From Comamonas composti DSM 21721 (GTDB lineage Bacteria > Pseudomonadota > Gammaproteobacteria > Burkholderiales > Burkholderiaceae_C), in NCBI RefSeq assembly GCF_000429845.1, contig NZ_AUCQ01000001.1:34637-98636 (forward strand): 64,000 nt of DNA. Reading direction: 5' to 3'. The notes under the pieces are model-generated. The model was not told the DNA's origin, ran no database searches, and worked only from the letters and a program-made list of their open reading frames with translations. Positions 30,510 through 40,095 of this stretch are shown here, in pieces. Each line of letters begins with the position of its first letter. The first letter of the stretch is position 1. The position numbers and the translations under genes are program-made.

Positions 30510-31268
30510 TCAGGGAGCCAGCTCATGGGTGACTTCCAGCTTGGCACCATAGTCATTGATGAGCCAGTAAGTCAGGCGAACAGGCCCTGAGGGCAAGGCC
30601 TCTTTTTCTTCGGGCTCCCACTCCGCGATCCTGCGCGGAGCAATCATGCTGGTCTGCAAAGCCCACTTTCTATCTCCCACGCTGACTTGCGCACCTGCGA
30701 ACGACGCGTAGTACCCGCTTGGATTCTCCACATGCACGCTCCAGACCTGCGCATGTCTCAACAGCAAAAACTTCAGTTGTTCCTTGAGCTCATCGGGCTG
30801 GCCCTCGATTCCCTGAGGGCGATAAAAAATCTTCAGACGACTCCTCAGCATCAGCAGGATCTGGCTCTTGCCCGCATGCACCGAACTGCGCGGTGGAATC
30901 TGCTGGACATTCAGATGGAACAAGGACTCCCTGTCCCTGGGCAGGTCCTGGCCCACATAGATGACTCTGAGGCTCTGGCCTTTTCCGGGCTCCATGCGGA
31001 ATATGGGTGGATTGACGATGAAGGGCGCTCCCTCCTGATCCGGCGTAGAGCCTGGATCGTCGACATCGGTCCACACCTGAACCACGTTTGGAAAATCATC
31101 GTGATTGGTCAGCTGAATGGTCTTTTGGCGTATGTCACCCGGATAGATGATTCTGGTTCCAGTCACGACCACGCTGGCCTTTGCAATATTCACAGCCACC
31201 AGGCCGCAGATCAGAAAGCCAGTCGATTTCATGAAAAACCGAAACATGGTTTGGGACATGGGTTTCAT
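30510..31268 (-). CDS. Periplasmic fimbrial chaperone (PapD family)
   Basis: Periplasmic chaperone of 252 residues that holds pilin subunits by strand complementation. Signal peptide about 1-29 (STGFLICGLVAVNIAKA). The first domain carries TRIIYPGDIRQKTIQLTNHD and the subunit-binding G1 strand near LLMLRSRLKIFYRPQGIEG; RESLFHLNVQQIPP is the classical chaperone signature. The exact start among several ATGs (31268, 31259, 31247, 31232) is uncertain. It lies 98 bases after the pilin gene and before the usher. Confidence 0.88.
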   Translation of the reverse strand: MKPMSQTMFRFFMKSTGFLICGLVAVNIAKASVVVTGTRIIYPGDIRQKTIQLTNHDDFPNVVQVWTDVDDPGSTPDQEGAPFIVNPPIFRMEPGKGQSLRVIYVGQDLPRDRESLFHLNVQQIPPRSSVHAGKSQILLMLRSRLKIFYRPQGIEGQPDELKEQLKFLLLRHAQVWSVHVENPSGYYASFAGAQVSVGDRKWALQTSMIAPRRIAEWEPEEKEALPSGPVRLTYWLINDYGAKLEVTHELAP

Positions 31269-31366
31269 CGTCCAGATCGGCTGAAGCAACGATTGATGAA
31301 TCCACACGCCGCCAGTGAATCCTTCTTCAATGCCCGGACCGTACAACACAGCCCGGGCATTTCGGA

Positions 31367-31909
31367 TTATTCGTAACGCACGGTATACGTCACGGAGCCG
31401 CTCACCATGCCTGTGCTCACCGCAGCACTCTCGGAGTAGTACTGAATGGCAAAATCACGGCTTGCGCTGGTCTGACCACTTTGCAGAACAATGCTGCCCC
31501 CTTTCGCAGGACTGCCGCTGGTCAGGCGCACGGGATTGCCGCCCACAGCATCCAGCAGCTGCAAAGAAACGCCTTGGGCACCGCCTGCAGCTGCATTCGG
31601 CAGATTGCCGTTGGATGTGGCATTCACGGCCTGGAACAAGGCTTGAAAGCTCTCGCTTCCCGTGGCAGGTGCCACGCAGTTGGTCAGCTTCAGGGTAAAA
31701 GGAGTAGCGCCTGCAACCATGCCCGGAGCACTCAGGGCCGAAACAGGCACGCTATCCAGGATCACCACAGGAGCACTGGACCCATTGATTTCCACCTGGC
31801 AGGTCTGATCGGTCACCTCGCCGTTGAAGGTAATCGTATTGGCTGCGGCTGCAGCACCAGCCAGGGAAGTCGCGAAAGAAAAAATAAATAATTTTAATTG
31901 AACAGACAT
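31367..31909 (-). CDS. Major fimbrial subunit (type 1 pilin family)
   Basis: Structural pilin of 180 residues with a signal peptide (MSVQLKLFIFSFATSLAGAAAAA). The mature protein begins NTITFNGEVTDQTCQV and has two cysteines (in DQTCQV and KLTNCVAP) that should form the pilin disulfide, and the terminal strand GMVSGSVTYTVRYE. It is the first gene of the operon. Start at 31909 with AAAGG ahead; the frame is open upstream but the extra residues would break the signal peptide. Confidence 0.88.
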   Translation of the reverse strand: MSVQLKLFIFSFATSLAGAAAAANTITFNGEVTDQTCQVEINGSSAPVVILDSVPVSALSAPGMVAGATPFTLKLTNCVAPATGSESFQALFQAVNATSNGNLPNAAAGGAQGVSLQLLDAVGGNPVRLTSGSPAKGGSIVLQSGQTSASRDFAIQYYSESAAVSTGMVSGSVTYTVRYE

Positions 31910-32358
31910 CAAAGCCTTTGAAAAATAAAATCCACGGATCATCATGCACACGAACCATGCACATGGGTTTAAATCATTTAATTGGAAGATTATTGAAAAT
32001 CAATCGATATGGAGATCTCCTTATGAAATAAAAAATTCCATAACAGATCAATTATTCAACAGAGAACAATCAGCCGCATCGAACTGATTTCAGCCAGGCG
32101 CTGAACACTGGGAAAAGACTGCTTCATGGAAGGCAATTGCTCAGGAGCGGCGATGAGGCAACTGCACGCAAGTCCATTTTAAAGAATGCAATTTGACAGC
32201 ATAGAGGAGCAGTTCCTCACAAGGAGAAAGATTAATCCTACGCAATGCAAAAAAACTGCATCAATAACCCGTCAAATATTATCTTCTAAAGATAATTGGA
32301 AAATATTCCTGCAGGAAGAAATTCAGGCTTTTCAAGCCCTTGCGCTGGGCCGCCGGTT
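31910..32358. promoter_or_regulatory. AT-rich region upstream of the fimbrial operon
   Basis: About 450 bases, visibly much richer in A and T than the rest of the window, with no acceptable gene. It should hold the fimbrial promoter. Dyads seen: ATATGGAGATCTCCTTAT at 32007-32024 (two mismatches over 18 bases, GGAGATCTCC core) and ATTATCTT-CTA-AAGATAAT at 32278-32296. Such AT-rich stretches are typical targets of H-NS-like silencers and suggest that the fimbrial cluster was acquired. Confidence 0.55.
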
Positions 32359-32754
32359 TCAGACTGCCTGCGACTGCACATACACCTCATGCCACAGCAC
32401 GAGCTTGCCCTGCTCATCAAAGCGCAAAAGCAGCATGGCCTCGAATTGGTCGCGCACCGCATTGACACGCTCGACCCTGGCGCGCATGGCCAGCACCACG
32501 CCAGCTTCATCGGCCACGATCTGAGTCACCTCGTAATCGATGCTCGCAATGCTGGATTTGAAGCCTTGCAAAAACCCCTGATAGCTTTCATGGTCGGCGG
32601 CATAACTGCGCCCGTTGGCAAATACCTGAAACTCGGGCGCAAAGCGCTCTGCGATCAATGACTGGCTCAGCTCGACATCGTGGCGCAGATTGCGGCGATT
32701 CCAGTCGAGCAACTGCTCTGCCAGCTCCTTGTTGCGGTGCGCATCATTTTTCAT
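32359..32754 (-). CDS. NTF2/SnoaL-like protein, function unknown
   Basis: Soluble protein of 131 residues with the NTF2 fold pattern: N-terminal helices (NKELAEQLLDWNRRNLRHDVELSQSLIAERFAPEF), a central strand-helix part and a C-terminal sheet (DEAGVVLAMRARVERV, FEAMLLLRFDEQGKLVLWHEVYVQ). This fold serves enzymes and binding proteins and does not give a function. There is no signal peptide. The start at 32754 is preceded by AGAGG. It lies 63 bases after the orphan chaperone gene on the same strand and may be co-transcribed with it. Confidence 0.75.
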   Translation of the reverse strand: MKNDAHRNKELAEQLLDWNRRNLRHDVELSQSLIAERFAPEFQVFANGRSYAADHESYQGFLQGFKSSIASIDYEVTQIVADEAGVVLAMRARVERVNAVRDQFEAMLLLRFDEQGKLVLWHEVYVQSQAV

Positions 32755-32817
32755 AAAACCTCTTGCCTCTTTCTTGCTCCGGTCGACACAAAAAGAGCCG
32801 CCCTCAAGAGCCGGCAA

Positions 32818-33564
32818 CTATTCTAGAGAGCCTGGCGGCGGCTTCAGGTCCGCCCGGCTCTGGTGCCTTGCGCCATCATCATCTATCCATTCGAACTCCA
32901 GGCTTGCGGGCTGCCCCTCGGGCAAGGGCTGGTCCAGCTTTTGCGTTTGCACCGAGAAAGGCCGCAGCAGCATGGCTTGCAAAGACAGCTGCTGCGCGTC
33001 GACCTGCAAGACCAGGCCCGTCAGGGTGATGTGGTAGGGCGTGGGGTTGTCCAGCCTGAGGCGGCTCTTTTCCAGCGTAAAAGCCAGGTGCCGCGCCGCC
33101 TCTTCGGCACTGGGCTGCAAGCCCCTGGGACGGTAGAACAGCTTCATCTGGGTGCGCATGGTCACGGTCAGCAAGAGCGCATCCGCCGCCTGCTGTGGCG
33201 CACTGGGCCGGGGCGGGATCTCGTAGATGTTGAGCCAATACAGGCTCTCCCTGTCTTCGGGCTGAGGCTGGCCCGTGCTCAACAGCCTCAGGCTGCGCTG
33301 CTGATGGGGCTCAAGGCGAAACACGGGCGGCAAGGGCATGAAGGGCGCCAGGGCTGTGACAGGCTCTCCATCAAGGCGCCCATCATCAACCCATACCTGG
33401 GTGATGACCGGATAGGCATTGAGATTGACCAGGGTCAGCGAAGCCTCACGCTGACCCTGAATAAAAACCACGCGCGTGCGCTCGGCCATGACCCCTGCCC
33501 CGGCGGTCAGGCCGGCAAAGCAGCTGATTGCGACCAGCGCACCGCGACACCATCGAGGATCCAC
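32818..33564 (-). CDS. Second fimbrial chaperone (PapD family), no cognate usher nearby
   Basis: Periplasmic chaperone of 248 residues with a signal peptide (1-28). It shows TRVVFIQGQREASLTLVNLNAYPVITQVWVDD, PPVFRLEPHQQRSLRLLS, RESLYWLNIYEIPP and LFYRPRGLQPSAEE, all chaperone signatures. It is clearly related to but distinct from the chaperone at 30510-31268. It is separated from the fimbrial operon by the NTF2-like gene and the AT-rich region, and probably has its own promoter in 33565-33615. Whether it serves the same usher or another one cannot be told. Confidence 0.85.
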   Translation of the reverse strand: MDPRWCRGALVAISCFAGLTAGAGVMAERTRVVFIQGQREASLTLVNLNAYPVITQVWVDDGRLDGEPVTALAPFMPLPPVFRLEPHQQRSLRLLSTGQPQPEDRESLYWLNIYEIPPRPSAPQQAADALLLTVTMRTQMKLFYRPRGLQPSAEEAARHLAFTLEKSRLRLDNPTPYHITLTGLVLQVDAQQLSLQAMLLRPFSVQTQKLDQPLPEGQPASLEFEWIDDDGARHQSRADLKPPPGSLE

Positions 33565-33615
33565 GTTTCACCACCTGTGTCATTGGGCCGAGCCTGTGCC
33601 TGCCGGGCTGCGTAT

Positions 33616-33657
33616 GCAAAAAACAAAACTCCCTGTCGCAAGCGCAAACAGGGAGTT
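33616..33657 (-). terminator. Rho-independent terminator of dctA
   Basis: Perfect 10-bp stem AACTCCCTGT/ACAGGGAGTT with an 11-base loop. On the minus strand it is followed by TTTGTTTTTTG. It ends the dctA transcript and separates it from the chaperone gene. Confidence 0.85.
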
Positions 33658-33713
33658 GAGGATGAACGATTCAAGCTGAATCCGGAAGCCTTTTCCAGAG
33701 GCAGAAAACGGGT

Positions 33714-35078
33714 TTATGCGTTCAGGCCCTTGACCATGGCACCCGCATCCACGGGCCGCAGGGTTGGGGCTGCAGGCGCCATGACTTCAGTCGCACGTCC
33801 ATCCAGGGCCGTGGTGAGCTTGGCGTAGTCCAGGTCATTCTCCCAGCGCGAGACCACGATGGTGGCCACGGCATTGCCCATGAAATTGGTCAGCGAACGG
33901 CACTCGCTCATGAAGCGGTCCACGCCCAGGATCAGGGCCATGCCGGCCACGGGCACTTCGGGCACCACGGCCAGGGTTGCAGCCAGGGTGATGAAGCCCG
34001 CGCCCGTCACGCCGGCCGCGCCCTTGGAGCTCAGCATCGCAACCAGCAGCAGTGCGATCTGCTGGCCCAGCGAGAGATCGGTGTTCGTGGCCTGGGCGAT
34101 GAACAGCGCGGCCAGCGTCATATAGATGTTGGTGCCATCGAGGTTGAACGAGTAGCCCGTGGGAACCACCAGACCGACGACGGATTTTCCGCAGCCGGCC
34201 TTCTCCATCTTGTCCATCAGCGAAGGCAGGGCCGACTCGGAAGACGAGGTGCCCAGCACCAGCAGCAGCTCGGCCTTGAGATAGCGCGCGAGCTTGAGCA
34301 CCGAGAAGCCGCACAGGCGGCCCACAAAGCCCAGTATCACGACCACGAACAGCAGCGAAGTGATGTAGAACGAGCCCACCAGCCAGGCCAGGTTGACCAG
34401 GGAGCTCAGGCCGAACTTGCCTATCGTGAACGCAATGGCCCCGAAGGCGCCAATGGGCGCAGCCTTCATCAAGATGCCCACAAGCTTGAACACGGGGGCC
34501 GTGAGCGATTCCAGGAAGTTGAGCACGGGCCTGCCGGCCTCGCCGGACATGGCCAGCGAGATGCCGAACAGCACGGCCACGAACAGCACCTGCAGAATGT
34601 TGTCGCCCACGAACGGGCTCAGCAGCGTCTTGGGAATGATGTCCATCGCAAAGCCCGTGAGGGTCAGCTCATGGGACTTGGCCACATAGGTCTTGACCGC
34701 GCTCTGGTCCAGATCGGCGGGGTTGATGTTCATGCCCGCACCGGGCTGCACCACATGGGCCACGACCATGCCCACGATCAGGGCCAGCGTGGAGAAGAAC
34801 AGGAAATAGGCCATGGCCTTGGCGAACACCCGGCCCACGGTGCGCAGATGCGTCATGCCCGCAATGCCCGTGACGATGGTCAGAAAGATCACCGGGGCGA
34901 TGATCATCTTCACGAGCTTGATGAAGGCGTCGCCCAGAGGCTTGAACTGCTCCGCGTACTGGGGCTCGAAATGCCCGAGCAGAACGCCCAGAACGATGGC
35001 GACGACCACCTGGAAATACAGCTGGCGATAAAACGGCAGGCGCACGGCGCCGGCGCTGGTTGAGGGGATGGCGTGCAT
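33714..35078 (-). CDS. dctA: C4-dicarboxylate transport protein DctA
   Basis: Inner-membrane symporter for succinate, fumarate and malate with cations; 454 residues, the family's usual length. It has the eight-segment layout plus hairpins, the serine-rich hairpin motif [18 protein letters not shown], and the substrate-binding [24 protein letters not shown]. The frame is open upstream to 35288, but [24 protein letters not shown] from 35078 is where DctA proteins begin and has a GGAG-like GGGCTCC context. It is divergent from the hybrid kinase gene across 139 bases. Confidence 0.93.
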   Translation of the reverse strand: MHAIPSTSAGAVRLPFYRQLYFQVVVAIVLGVLLGHFEPQYAEQFKPLGDAFIKLVKMIIAPVIFLTIVTGIAGMTHLRTVGRVFAKAMAYFLFFSTLALIVGMVVAHVVQPGAGMNINPADLDQSAVKTYVAKSHELTLTGFAMDIIPKTLLSPFVGDNILQVLFVAVLFGISLAMSGEAGRPVLNFLESLTAPVFKLVGILMKAAPIGAFGAIAFTIGKFGLSSLVNLAWLVGSFYITSLLFVVVILGFVGRLCGFSVLKLARYLKAELLLVLGTSSSESALPSLMDKMEKAGCGKSVVGLVVPTGYSFNLDGTNIYMTLAALFIAQATNTDLSLGQQIALLLVAMLSSKGAAGVTGAGFITLAATLAVVPEVPVAGMALILGVDRFMSECRSLTNFMGNAVATIVVSRWENDLDYAKLTTALDGRATEVMAPAAPTLRPVDAGAMVKGLNA

Positions 35079-35217
35079 GAGGGCTCCAGTGGGCAAGCAG
35101 GTCTCGCATCCTTGAAGATGCGCTGCTCTGGTTTGTACCGCCGCCCTCTGGATTCGCACATAACCTATTGGTAGTAAGTAGAACCCTCTAGTCGCAGGCT
35201 GCACCGATACTGTGCGC

Positions 35218-37881
35218 ATGTTGATTCCTCGCCGTCTCCGCCCGGCCCGCAGCCTGCTGCTGCTTGTCACAGGGCTGGTGCTCTCCATGGGTCTTGCCAG
35301 CCATTACGTGCAGCAGCGCAGCCTGCGCCAGGAGAGCCAGGCCGTTCGCCAGCAGCTGGACCTTTATGCCCAGACCTTGCGCCAGCGCATAGACCGCTAC
35401 CGCACCCTGCCCCTGGTGCTGGCGCTGGACAAGGAGTTGCGCGACGCCGTCTCCCGTCCTCAATCCCCCCAGGAGGTGCAGGCGCTCAACCTCAAGCTGG
35501 AGCGTGCCAACGGAGCCAGCGAATCCTCGACACTCACGCTCATCGACCGCCAGGGCATTGCCCTCGCGGCCAGCAACTGGCGCGATGCACGCAGCAACGT
35601 CGGCGAGGACTACAGCTTTCGCCCCTATGTGCAGCAGGCCTTCAGCCTGGGCCAGGGCTACTTCTATGGCATAGGTCTGACCACGGGCGTGCCCGGCTAC
35701 TTTCTGTCCCAGGCGATTGCCGACGAACAAGGCCGGCCGCTGGGCATCGTGGTGATCAAGATTGCGCTGGCCGAGCTCGAACGCGCCTGGCCGGCCAGCG
35801 GCGACATCGTGTTTGCCTCCGACTCGCATGGCGTGGTGTTCCTGGCCAGCCGCAACGAATGGCGCTACCGCCTGCTGCAGCCGCTGAGTCAGGCCGACCG
35901 CCTGGAGCTGCATGCAACGCGCCAGTATGCCAACCAGAAGCTCACGCCGCTGGGCTATGCGCTCACGAAAACGGCACCCGACGGCGCCGCCATCATCCGC
36001 AGCCGCAACCCCGCAATCGCCGAGCCCCTGCTCTGGCAGACGCTGGACATTCCGGGCACCGACTGGAGCCTGAACCTGCTGCACAGCACACGCGCCTCCG
36101 TGCTCGCGGGCCGCTGGGCGGCAGCGGCCGCAGCCGCGGCCTGGCTGGCCCTGGCACTGCTGTTGCTGTTCATACAGCAGCGCCGCCGCGTGGCCGCCAT
36201 ACGCCAAAGAAGCCGCAGGGAACTGGAGACCGTGCTCAAGCAGCATGCACAGGAGCTGCGCACCGCCCAGGACGGCATCGTCCAGGCCGCCAAGCAGGCC
36301 GACACCGGCCTGTCGCGCAGCCTCGAGCACCTTCCCCAGGGCGTGGTCATCATCGATGCGGATTTGAAGCTGGTGGCCTGGAATTCGCGCTATGCGGAGC
36401 TGTTCCGCTTTCCGCCCGAGCTGCTGAACATCGGCCAGCCCATCGAGGAGCTGTTTCGCCACAACGCACGCCGTGGCCTGCTGGGCCGCGGCCCCGTGGA
36501 GAAGGCCATAGAGCGGCGCCTCAACCATTTGCGCAAGGGCACGCCGCATCTGCACGAAAGCACCAAGGATGACGGCACGGTGCTGGAGATTCGCGGCAAT
36601 CCCCTGCCCGACGGCGGCTTCGTGACCAGCTATGCCGACATCACCAGCTACAAGAATACGGCGCGCGAGCTGCGTTCCCTGGCCGATGCGCTGGAAAAGC
36701 GCATTGCCGAGCGCACGCGCGACCTGGCCCAGGCCAAGCGCGAGGCCGAGCAGGCCAACCGCTACAAGACGCGCTTTGTGGCCGCCGCCGTCCACGACCT
36801 GCTCCAGCCGCTGAATGCGGCGCGCATGTTCACCTCGCTGCTCAGCAGCCATGTGCAGGACGAAGCCGGCCGCCATGTGGCAGAAAGCATAGAGAACGCG
36901 CTCGCGGCCCAGGACGCGATCCTGGGCAGCCTGCTCGACATCTCGCGCATGGAATCGGGCCAGCTCGAAGTCCATGTGAGCGACTTTGCGCTAGGCCCCT
37001 TGCTGCAGGTCATACAGCACAACTTCGGCATCCTGGCCCAGAGCCACGGGCTGCGCCTGGAATACGTGAGCACGCGCTGCGTGGTGCGCAGCGACCCGGC
37101 CCTGCTGCGCCGCATTCTGCAGAACTACCTGTCCAACGCCATTCGCTATACGCGCCAGGGGCGCATCGTGCTCGGTTGCCGGCGTCAGGGCGATCAGCTG
37201 CGTATAGAAGTGCACGACCAAGGGCCGGGCATTCCCGAGAGCCTGCAGGGCGAGATCTTCGAGGAGTTCCGCCGCCTCAATGAAGGCCATGGCGATGACC
37301 GAGGCGCAGGCCTGGGCCTGGCCATCGTCGAGCGCCTGGGCCGGCTGCTCGGCCATCCGACAGGCCTGCGCTCGCGCCTGGGCCACGGCAGCGTGTTCTG
37401 GGTCTGCGTGCCGCTGGGTGATGCCAGCGCCCTCAGTGCCCTGCAAAGCGCGGCACCAACGCCCGGCCACCACGGTCTGGCCGGAGATGCGCCCTTGCAG
37501 GACAGCAGCGTCTGGTACATCGAGGACGATGCCCAGAGCCGGGCCGCCATGCAGGCCCTGCTGGAGCGCTGGGGCTGCAAGACGCCTCTGGTGGACACGC
37601 CCCAGAACGCCCTGGCAGCCGCCCGGCCCGGACAGGCCCCGCAACTGGTGCTGCTGGACGTGCGCCTGGGCCGCCTGCACGGCCCCGATGTCTATGCCCG
37701 GCTCAGCGAGATCTGGGGCCAGTCGCCGCCCGTGATCCTGGTCACGGCCGAGAACGACAGCACGCTGCGCCGCCAGGCGGCCGAGCGCGGCTGGGGCTTT
37801 CTCGCCAAGCCCGTGCGTGCACCCGCGCTGCGCGCCCTCATGAGCCAGACCCTGCTGCGCCACCGCGAGCCCCAGGGCTAG
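35218..37881 (+). CDS. Hybrid sensor histidine kinase (Cache-PAS-HisKA-HATPase-REC)
   Basis: Membrane kinase of 887 residues. First membrane segment about 11-30, periplasmic Cache-like sensor to about 290 ([38 protein letters not shown] is typical of DctB-like sensors), second membrane segment about 297-322, a PAS domain about 360-470, a coiled coil, then HisKA with His526 in [16 protein letters not shown], HATPase ([27 protein letters not shown]) and a C-terminal receiver with phosphoacceptor Asp814 in LLDVRLG. The start could be the GTG at 35212 or this ATG two codons later. Divergent from dctA and convergent with a response regulator gene, so it probably senses C4-dicarboxylates and controls their uptake. 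Confidence 0.9.
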   Translation: MLIPRRLRPARSLLLLVTGLVLSMGLASHYVQQRSLRQESQAVRQQLDLYAQTLRQRIDRYRTLPLVLALDKELRDAVSRPQSPQEVQALNLKLERANGASESSTLTLIDRQGIALAASNWRDARSNVGEDYSFRPYVQQAFSLGQGYFYGIGLTTGVPGYFLSQAIADEQGRPLGIVVIKIALAELERAWPASGDIVFASDSHGVVFLASRNEWRYRLLQPLSQADRLELHATRQYANQKLTPLGYALTKTAPDGAAIIRSRNPAIAEPLLWQTLDIPGTDWSLNLLHSTRASVLAGRWAAAAAAAAWLALALLLLFIQQRRRVAAIRQRSRRELETVLKQHAQELRTAQDGIVQAAKQADTGLSRSLEHLPQGVVIIDADLKLVAWNSRYAELFRFPPELLNIGQPIEELFRHNARRGLLGRGPVEKAIERRLNHLRKGTPHLHESTKDDGTVLEIRGNPLPDGGFVTSYADITSYKNTARELRSLADALEKRIAERTRDLAQAKREAEQANRYKTRFVAAAVHDLLQPLNAARMFTSLLSSHVQDEAGRHVAESIENALAAQDAILGSLLDISRMESGQLEVHVSDFALGPLLQVIQHNFGILAQSHGLRLEYVSTRCVVRSDPALLRRILQNYLSNAIRYTRQGRIVLGCRRQGDQLRIEVHDQGPGIPESLQGEIFEEFRRLNEGHGDDRGAGLGLAIVERLGRLLGHPTGLRSRLGHGSVFWVCVPLGDASALSALQSAAPTPGHHGLAGDAPLQDSSVWYIEDDAQSRAAMQALLERWGCKTPLVDTPQNALAAARPGQAPQLVLLDVRLGRLHGPDVYARLSEIWGQSPPVILVTAENDSTLRRQAAERGWGFLAKPVRAPALRALMSQTLLRHREPQG

Positions 37882-37898
37882 ATCACGCTCGCCCCGTC

Positions 37899-38534
37899 CT
37901 AGGCGGCGTCGGCCTCCAGGGCCTTGACCAGCACCGCCGCCTGGGTGCGGCTATAGCATTCGAGCTTCTTGAGAATCGCCGTCACATGGACCTTGACGGT
38001 GTTCTCGGCCAGACCCAGCTCATGGGCAATCTGCTTGTTGAGCAGGCCATCGGCCAGGCACATCAGGACGCGAAACTGCTGGGGCGTGAGCTGGGCCAGC
38101 TTGGCGGCCAGCGCCGCATCGGCATCCGAGCTCTCGGCCGCCATCGGAGGAAACCAGCTGCCGCCATCGAGCACCGTGGCAATCGCCGCTGCAATCGACT
38201 CGGCCGGCGAGGACTTGGGGATGAAGCCCACGGCGCCGAACTGCTGGGCGCGCCGGATCACGCGCGGATGGTCGTTGGACGAGATCACGATGACCGGGAT
38301 CTCCGGGTACTCGCCGCGCACATGGAGCAAGGCGGAAAAGCCCCGTGTGCCGGGCATGCTCAGATCCAGCAGCACCAGGTCGGCCTGGGGATGCTGCTCC
38401 AGACAACTGCCCAGCGTGGCCGCGCTGGCCGCTTCGAGCACACGGGCCCCGGGCATGGACTCGCGCAGCACATGGATTACGGCGGCACGAAACAGGGGGT
38501 GGTCATCAGCGACCAAAAGCGTGGGCTCAAGCAT
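37899..38534 (-). CDS. LuxR/NarL-family response regulator
   Basis: DNA-binding response regulator of 211 residues. Receiver domain: acidic pair in LLVADDHPLF, phosphoacceptor Asp in DLVLLDLSMPGTRG, and the lysine of GFIPKSSPAE. C-terminal LuxR-type helix-turn-helix: LTPQQFRVLMCLADGLLNKQIAHELGLAENTVKVHVTAILKKL. The start at 38534 gives MLEPTLLVADDHPLF, a normal receiver beginning; the longer open frame is not credible. It is 17 bases from the end of the hybrid kinase gene on the other strand and divergent from the porin gene, and is probably the partner of that kinase. Confidence 0.9.
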   Translation of the reverse strand: MLEPTLLVADDHPLFRAAVIHVLRESMPGARVLEAASAATLGSCLEQHPQADLVLLDLSMPGTRGFSALLHVRGEYPEIPVIVISSNDHPRVIRRAQQFGAVGFIPKSSPAESIAAAIATVLDGGSWFPPMAAESSDADAALAAKLAQLTPQQFRVLMCLADGLLNKQIAHELGLAENTVKVHVTAILKKLECYSRTQAAVLVKALEADAA

Positions 38535-38939
38535 GGTGCAAAGTCTGGCACGACTCTCGCGGGCCCCGGCCCTGGCGGAGCTGCATTTTGCTGAAAAAAC
38601 CGTGACTCTCGCTCCAGCCGGCAGCCATCGTGAGAGGCACGCTTCTTGCATGAAAGCGTGCAGGAAAAAGGGCGGAGAAAACTGCAGCCAATCTGTGATC
38701 AACAAACCACAGTGGGCTGCAAATATGCATTCTCAGGCCTTTGCCGAAGAAGCATCTGCGCTTTAATACGCGGCTTGTAACAAGTGCCTCCCGGAATTCG
38801 CCCCAGCGCCCCGAGAGCCAGGGGTGAAAACACCGCTGCCATGGCTTGCCACCTGGGCCAGCGCGCCAGCCGTCTTCACTCTCAAGCCCGACCCTGGCTT
38901 GCTTGAGCCACTTCATCCGCATACAGAAAGACTTCTCAT
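38535..38939. other. Divergent promoter region of the response regulator and porin genes
   Basis: 405 bases without a gene. The porin promoter probably lies near 38755-38780 (CTGCGCTTTAATACGCGG contains a reasonable -10 element). I see no clear operator repeats or RNA structures. Confidence 0.4.
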
Positions 38940-39965
38940 ATGAAAAACACGTTGATCGCCCTGACTTCAGCCCTGGCCTGCGCGGGCGCGGCCCAGGCCC
39001 AGAGCTCGGTACAGTTCACGGGGCTCATGGATGCCTATGCGGGCTCCATGCGCATGGCCGGCGATGCCGGCAGCAAAGGCGTTGTCGGCTCCGGCGGCAT
39101 GACCACCTCCTGGTGGGGCATGAAGGGCCAGGAAGACCTGGGCGGCGGCCTCAAGGCAGATTTTTTGCTGACCTCGTTTTTGCGCGTGGACACGGGCGAG
39201 CCCGGCCGCTTCGGCGGTGATCCCTTCTTCTCGCGCGATGCCAATGTGGGCCTGAGCGGCGGCTTCGGCAGCCTGCGCCTGGGTCGCGGCATTGCGCCCA
39301 ACTTCCTGCCCACCATCAGCACCAACCCCTTCGGCGACTCCTTCACCATCTCTCCCCTGGTGCTGCACGCCAACATGGGCACGGGCGGCTGGGGCTCGGA
39401 CAATCTGACCACACCGGCCGATACCGGCTGGAGCAACCAGATCGTCTACTCCACACCCAGCTTTGGCGGCCTCTCGGCGAATGTGCACTACCAGTTCGGC
39501 GAACAGGCCGGCAACTCGGGCAAGAAGAATGTGGGCGTGAACGCCATGTACTCGGGCGGCCCGCTGAGCCTGACCGCGTTCTACGAGCGCGCCCAGATCA
39601 GCAACCCCGTCAGCCTGGCCCTCATGCCCACCAAGACCGACTGGATGCTGGGCGGCAGCTACAACTTCGTTGTGGCCAAGCTCTACGCGACCTACGGTCA
39701 GGCCAAGGTCAGCGACCAGGACCGCAAGAACAGCACCTACTCCCTGGGACTGGATCTGCCCGTGGGCGCAGGCTCGATCAAGGCCGCCTGGGCGCATACC
39801 AAGGCCGAAGTCGCGAGCAGCAGCACCAAGCGCGATACCTACAGCGTGGGCTACGACCACTTCCTGTCCAAGCGCACCGACGTCTACGCCGTGCTCATGC
39901 ACGATCGCGTGACGGATCTGAAATCGGGCACCAGCGTGATCGGCGGCATTCGCCATCGCTTCTAA
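38940..39965 (+). CDS. Outer membrane porin (Gram-negative general porin, Omp32-like)
   Basis: Trimeric 16-strand porin of 341 residues with a signal peptide (1-20, ending AQA), the first strand SSVQFTGLMDAYAGSM, the constriction-loop region around VDTGEPGRFGGDPFFSRDANVGLSGGFGSLRLGRG, and a C-terminal phenylalanine (GGIRHRF) for barrel assembly. Comamonadaceae porins of this type favour anions such as organic acids. The position next to dctA and its regulators fits an outer-membrane route for dicarboxylates; this is inference. A palindromic repeat three bases after the stop probably ends the transcript. Confidence 0.9.
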   Translation: MKNTLIALTSALACAGAAQAQSSVQFTGLMDAYAGSMRMAGDAGSKGVVGSGGMTTSWWGMKGQEDLGGGLKADFLLTSFLRVDTGEPGRFGGDPFFSRDANVGLSGGFGSLRLGRGIAPNFLPTISTNPFGDSFTISPLVLHANMGTGGWGSDNLTTPADTGWSNQIVYSTPSFGGLSANVHYQFGEQAGNSGKKNVGVNAMYSGGPLSLTAFYERAQISNPVSLALMPTKTDWMLGGSYNFVVAKLYATYGQAKVSDQDRKNSTYSLGLDLPVGAGSIKAAWAHTKAEVASSSTKRDTYSVGYDHFLSKRTDVYAVLMHDRVTDLKSGTSVIGGIRHRF

Positions 39966-39968
39966 ATC

Positions 39969-40050
39969 ATGAGCTGCTAGCGCTTGCTGCTACTGGGTTT
40001 CAGATAGAAAACCATCTGAAATCCAATCAGGGCAGGCGCTAGCAGCTCAT
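39969..40050. repeat. Palindromic intergenic repeat, 82 bp, after the porin gene
   Basis: Outer arms ATGAGCTGCTAGCGC and GCGCTAGCAGCTCAT are perfectly complementary over 15 bases. Inner arms TTTCAGAT and ATCTGAAA pair perfectly over 8. Same family as 2793-2892, and again directly behind a stop codon between convergent genes, so probably a terminator for both. Confidence 0.8.
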
Positions 40051-40095
40051 ATTTTCATGGCTTCCGTGCGCAGCGACGGCAGCCTGGCCGGCTCT

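Noticed and set aside
32186..32524. 112-codon plus-strand frame in the AT-rich region
   Set aside because: Runs into the NTF2-like gene on the other strand and has no initiation signal; the AT-rich part looks regulatory.
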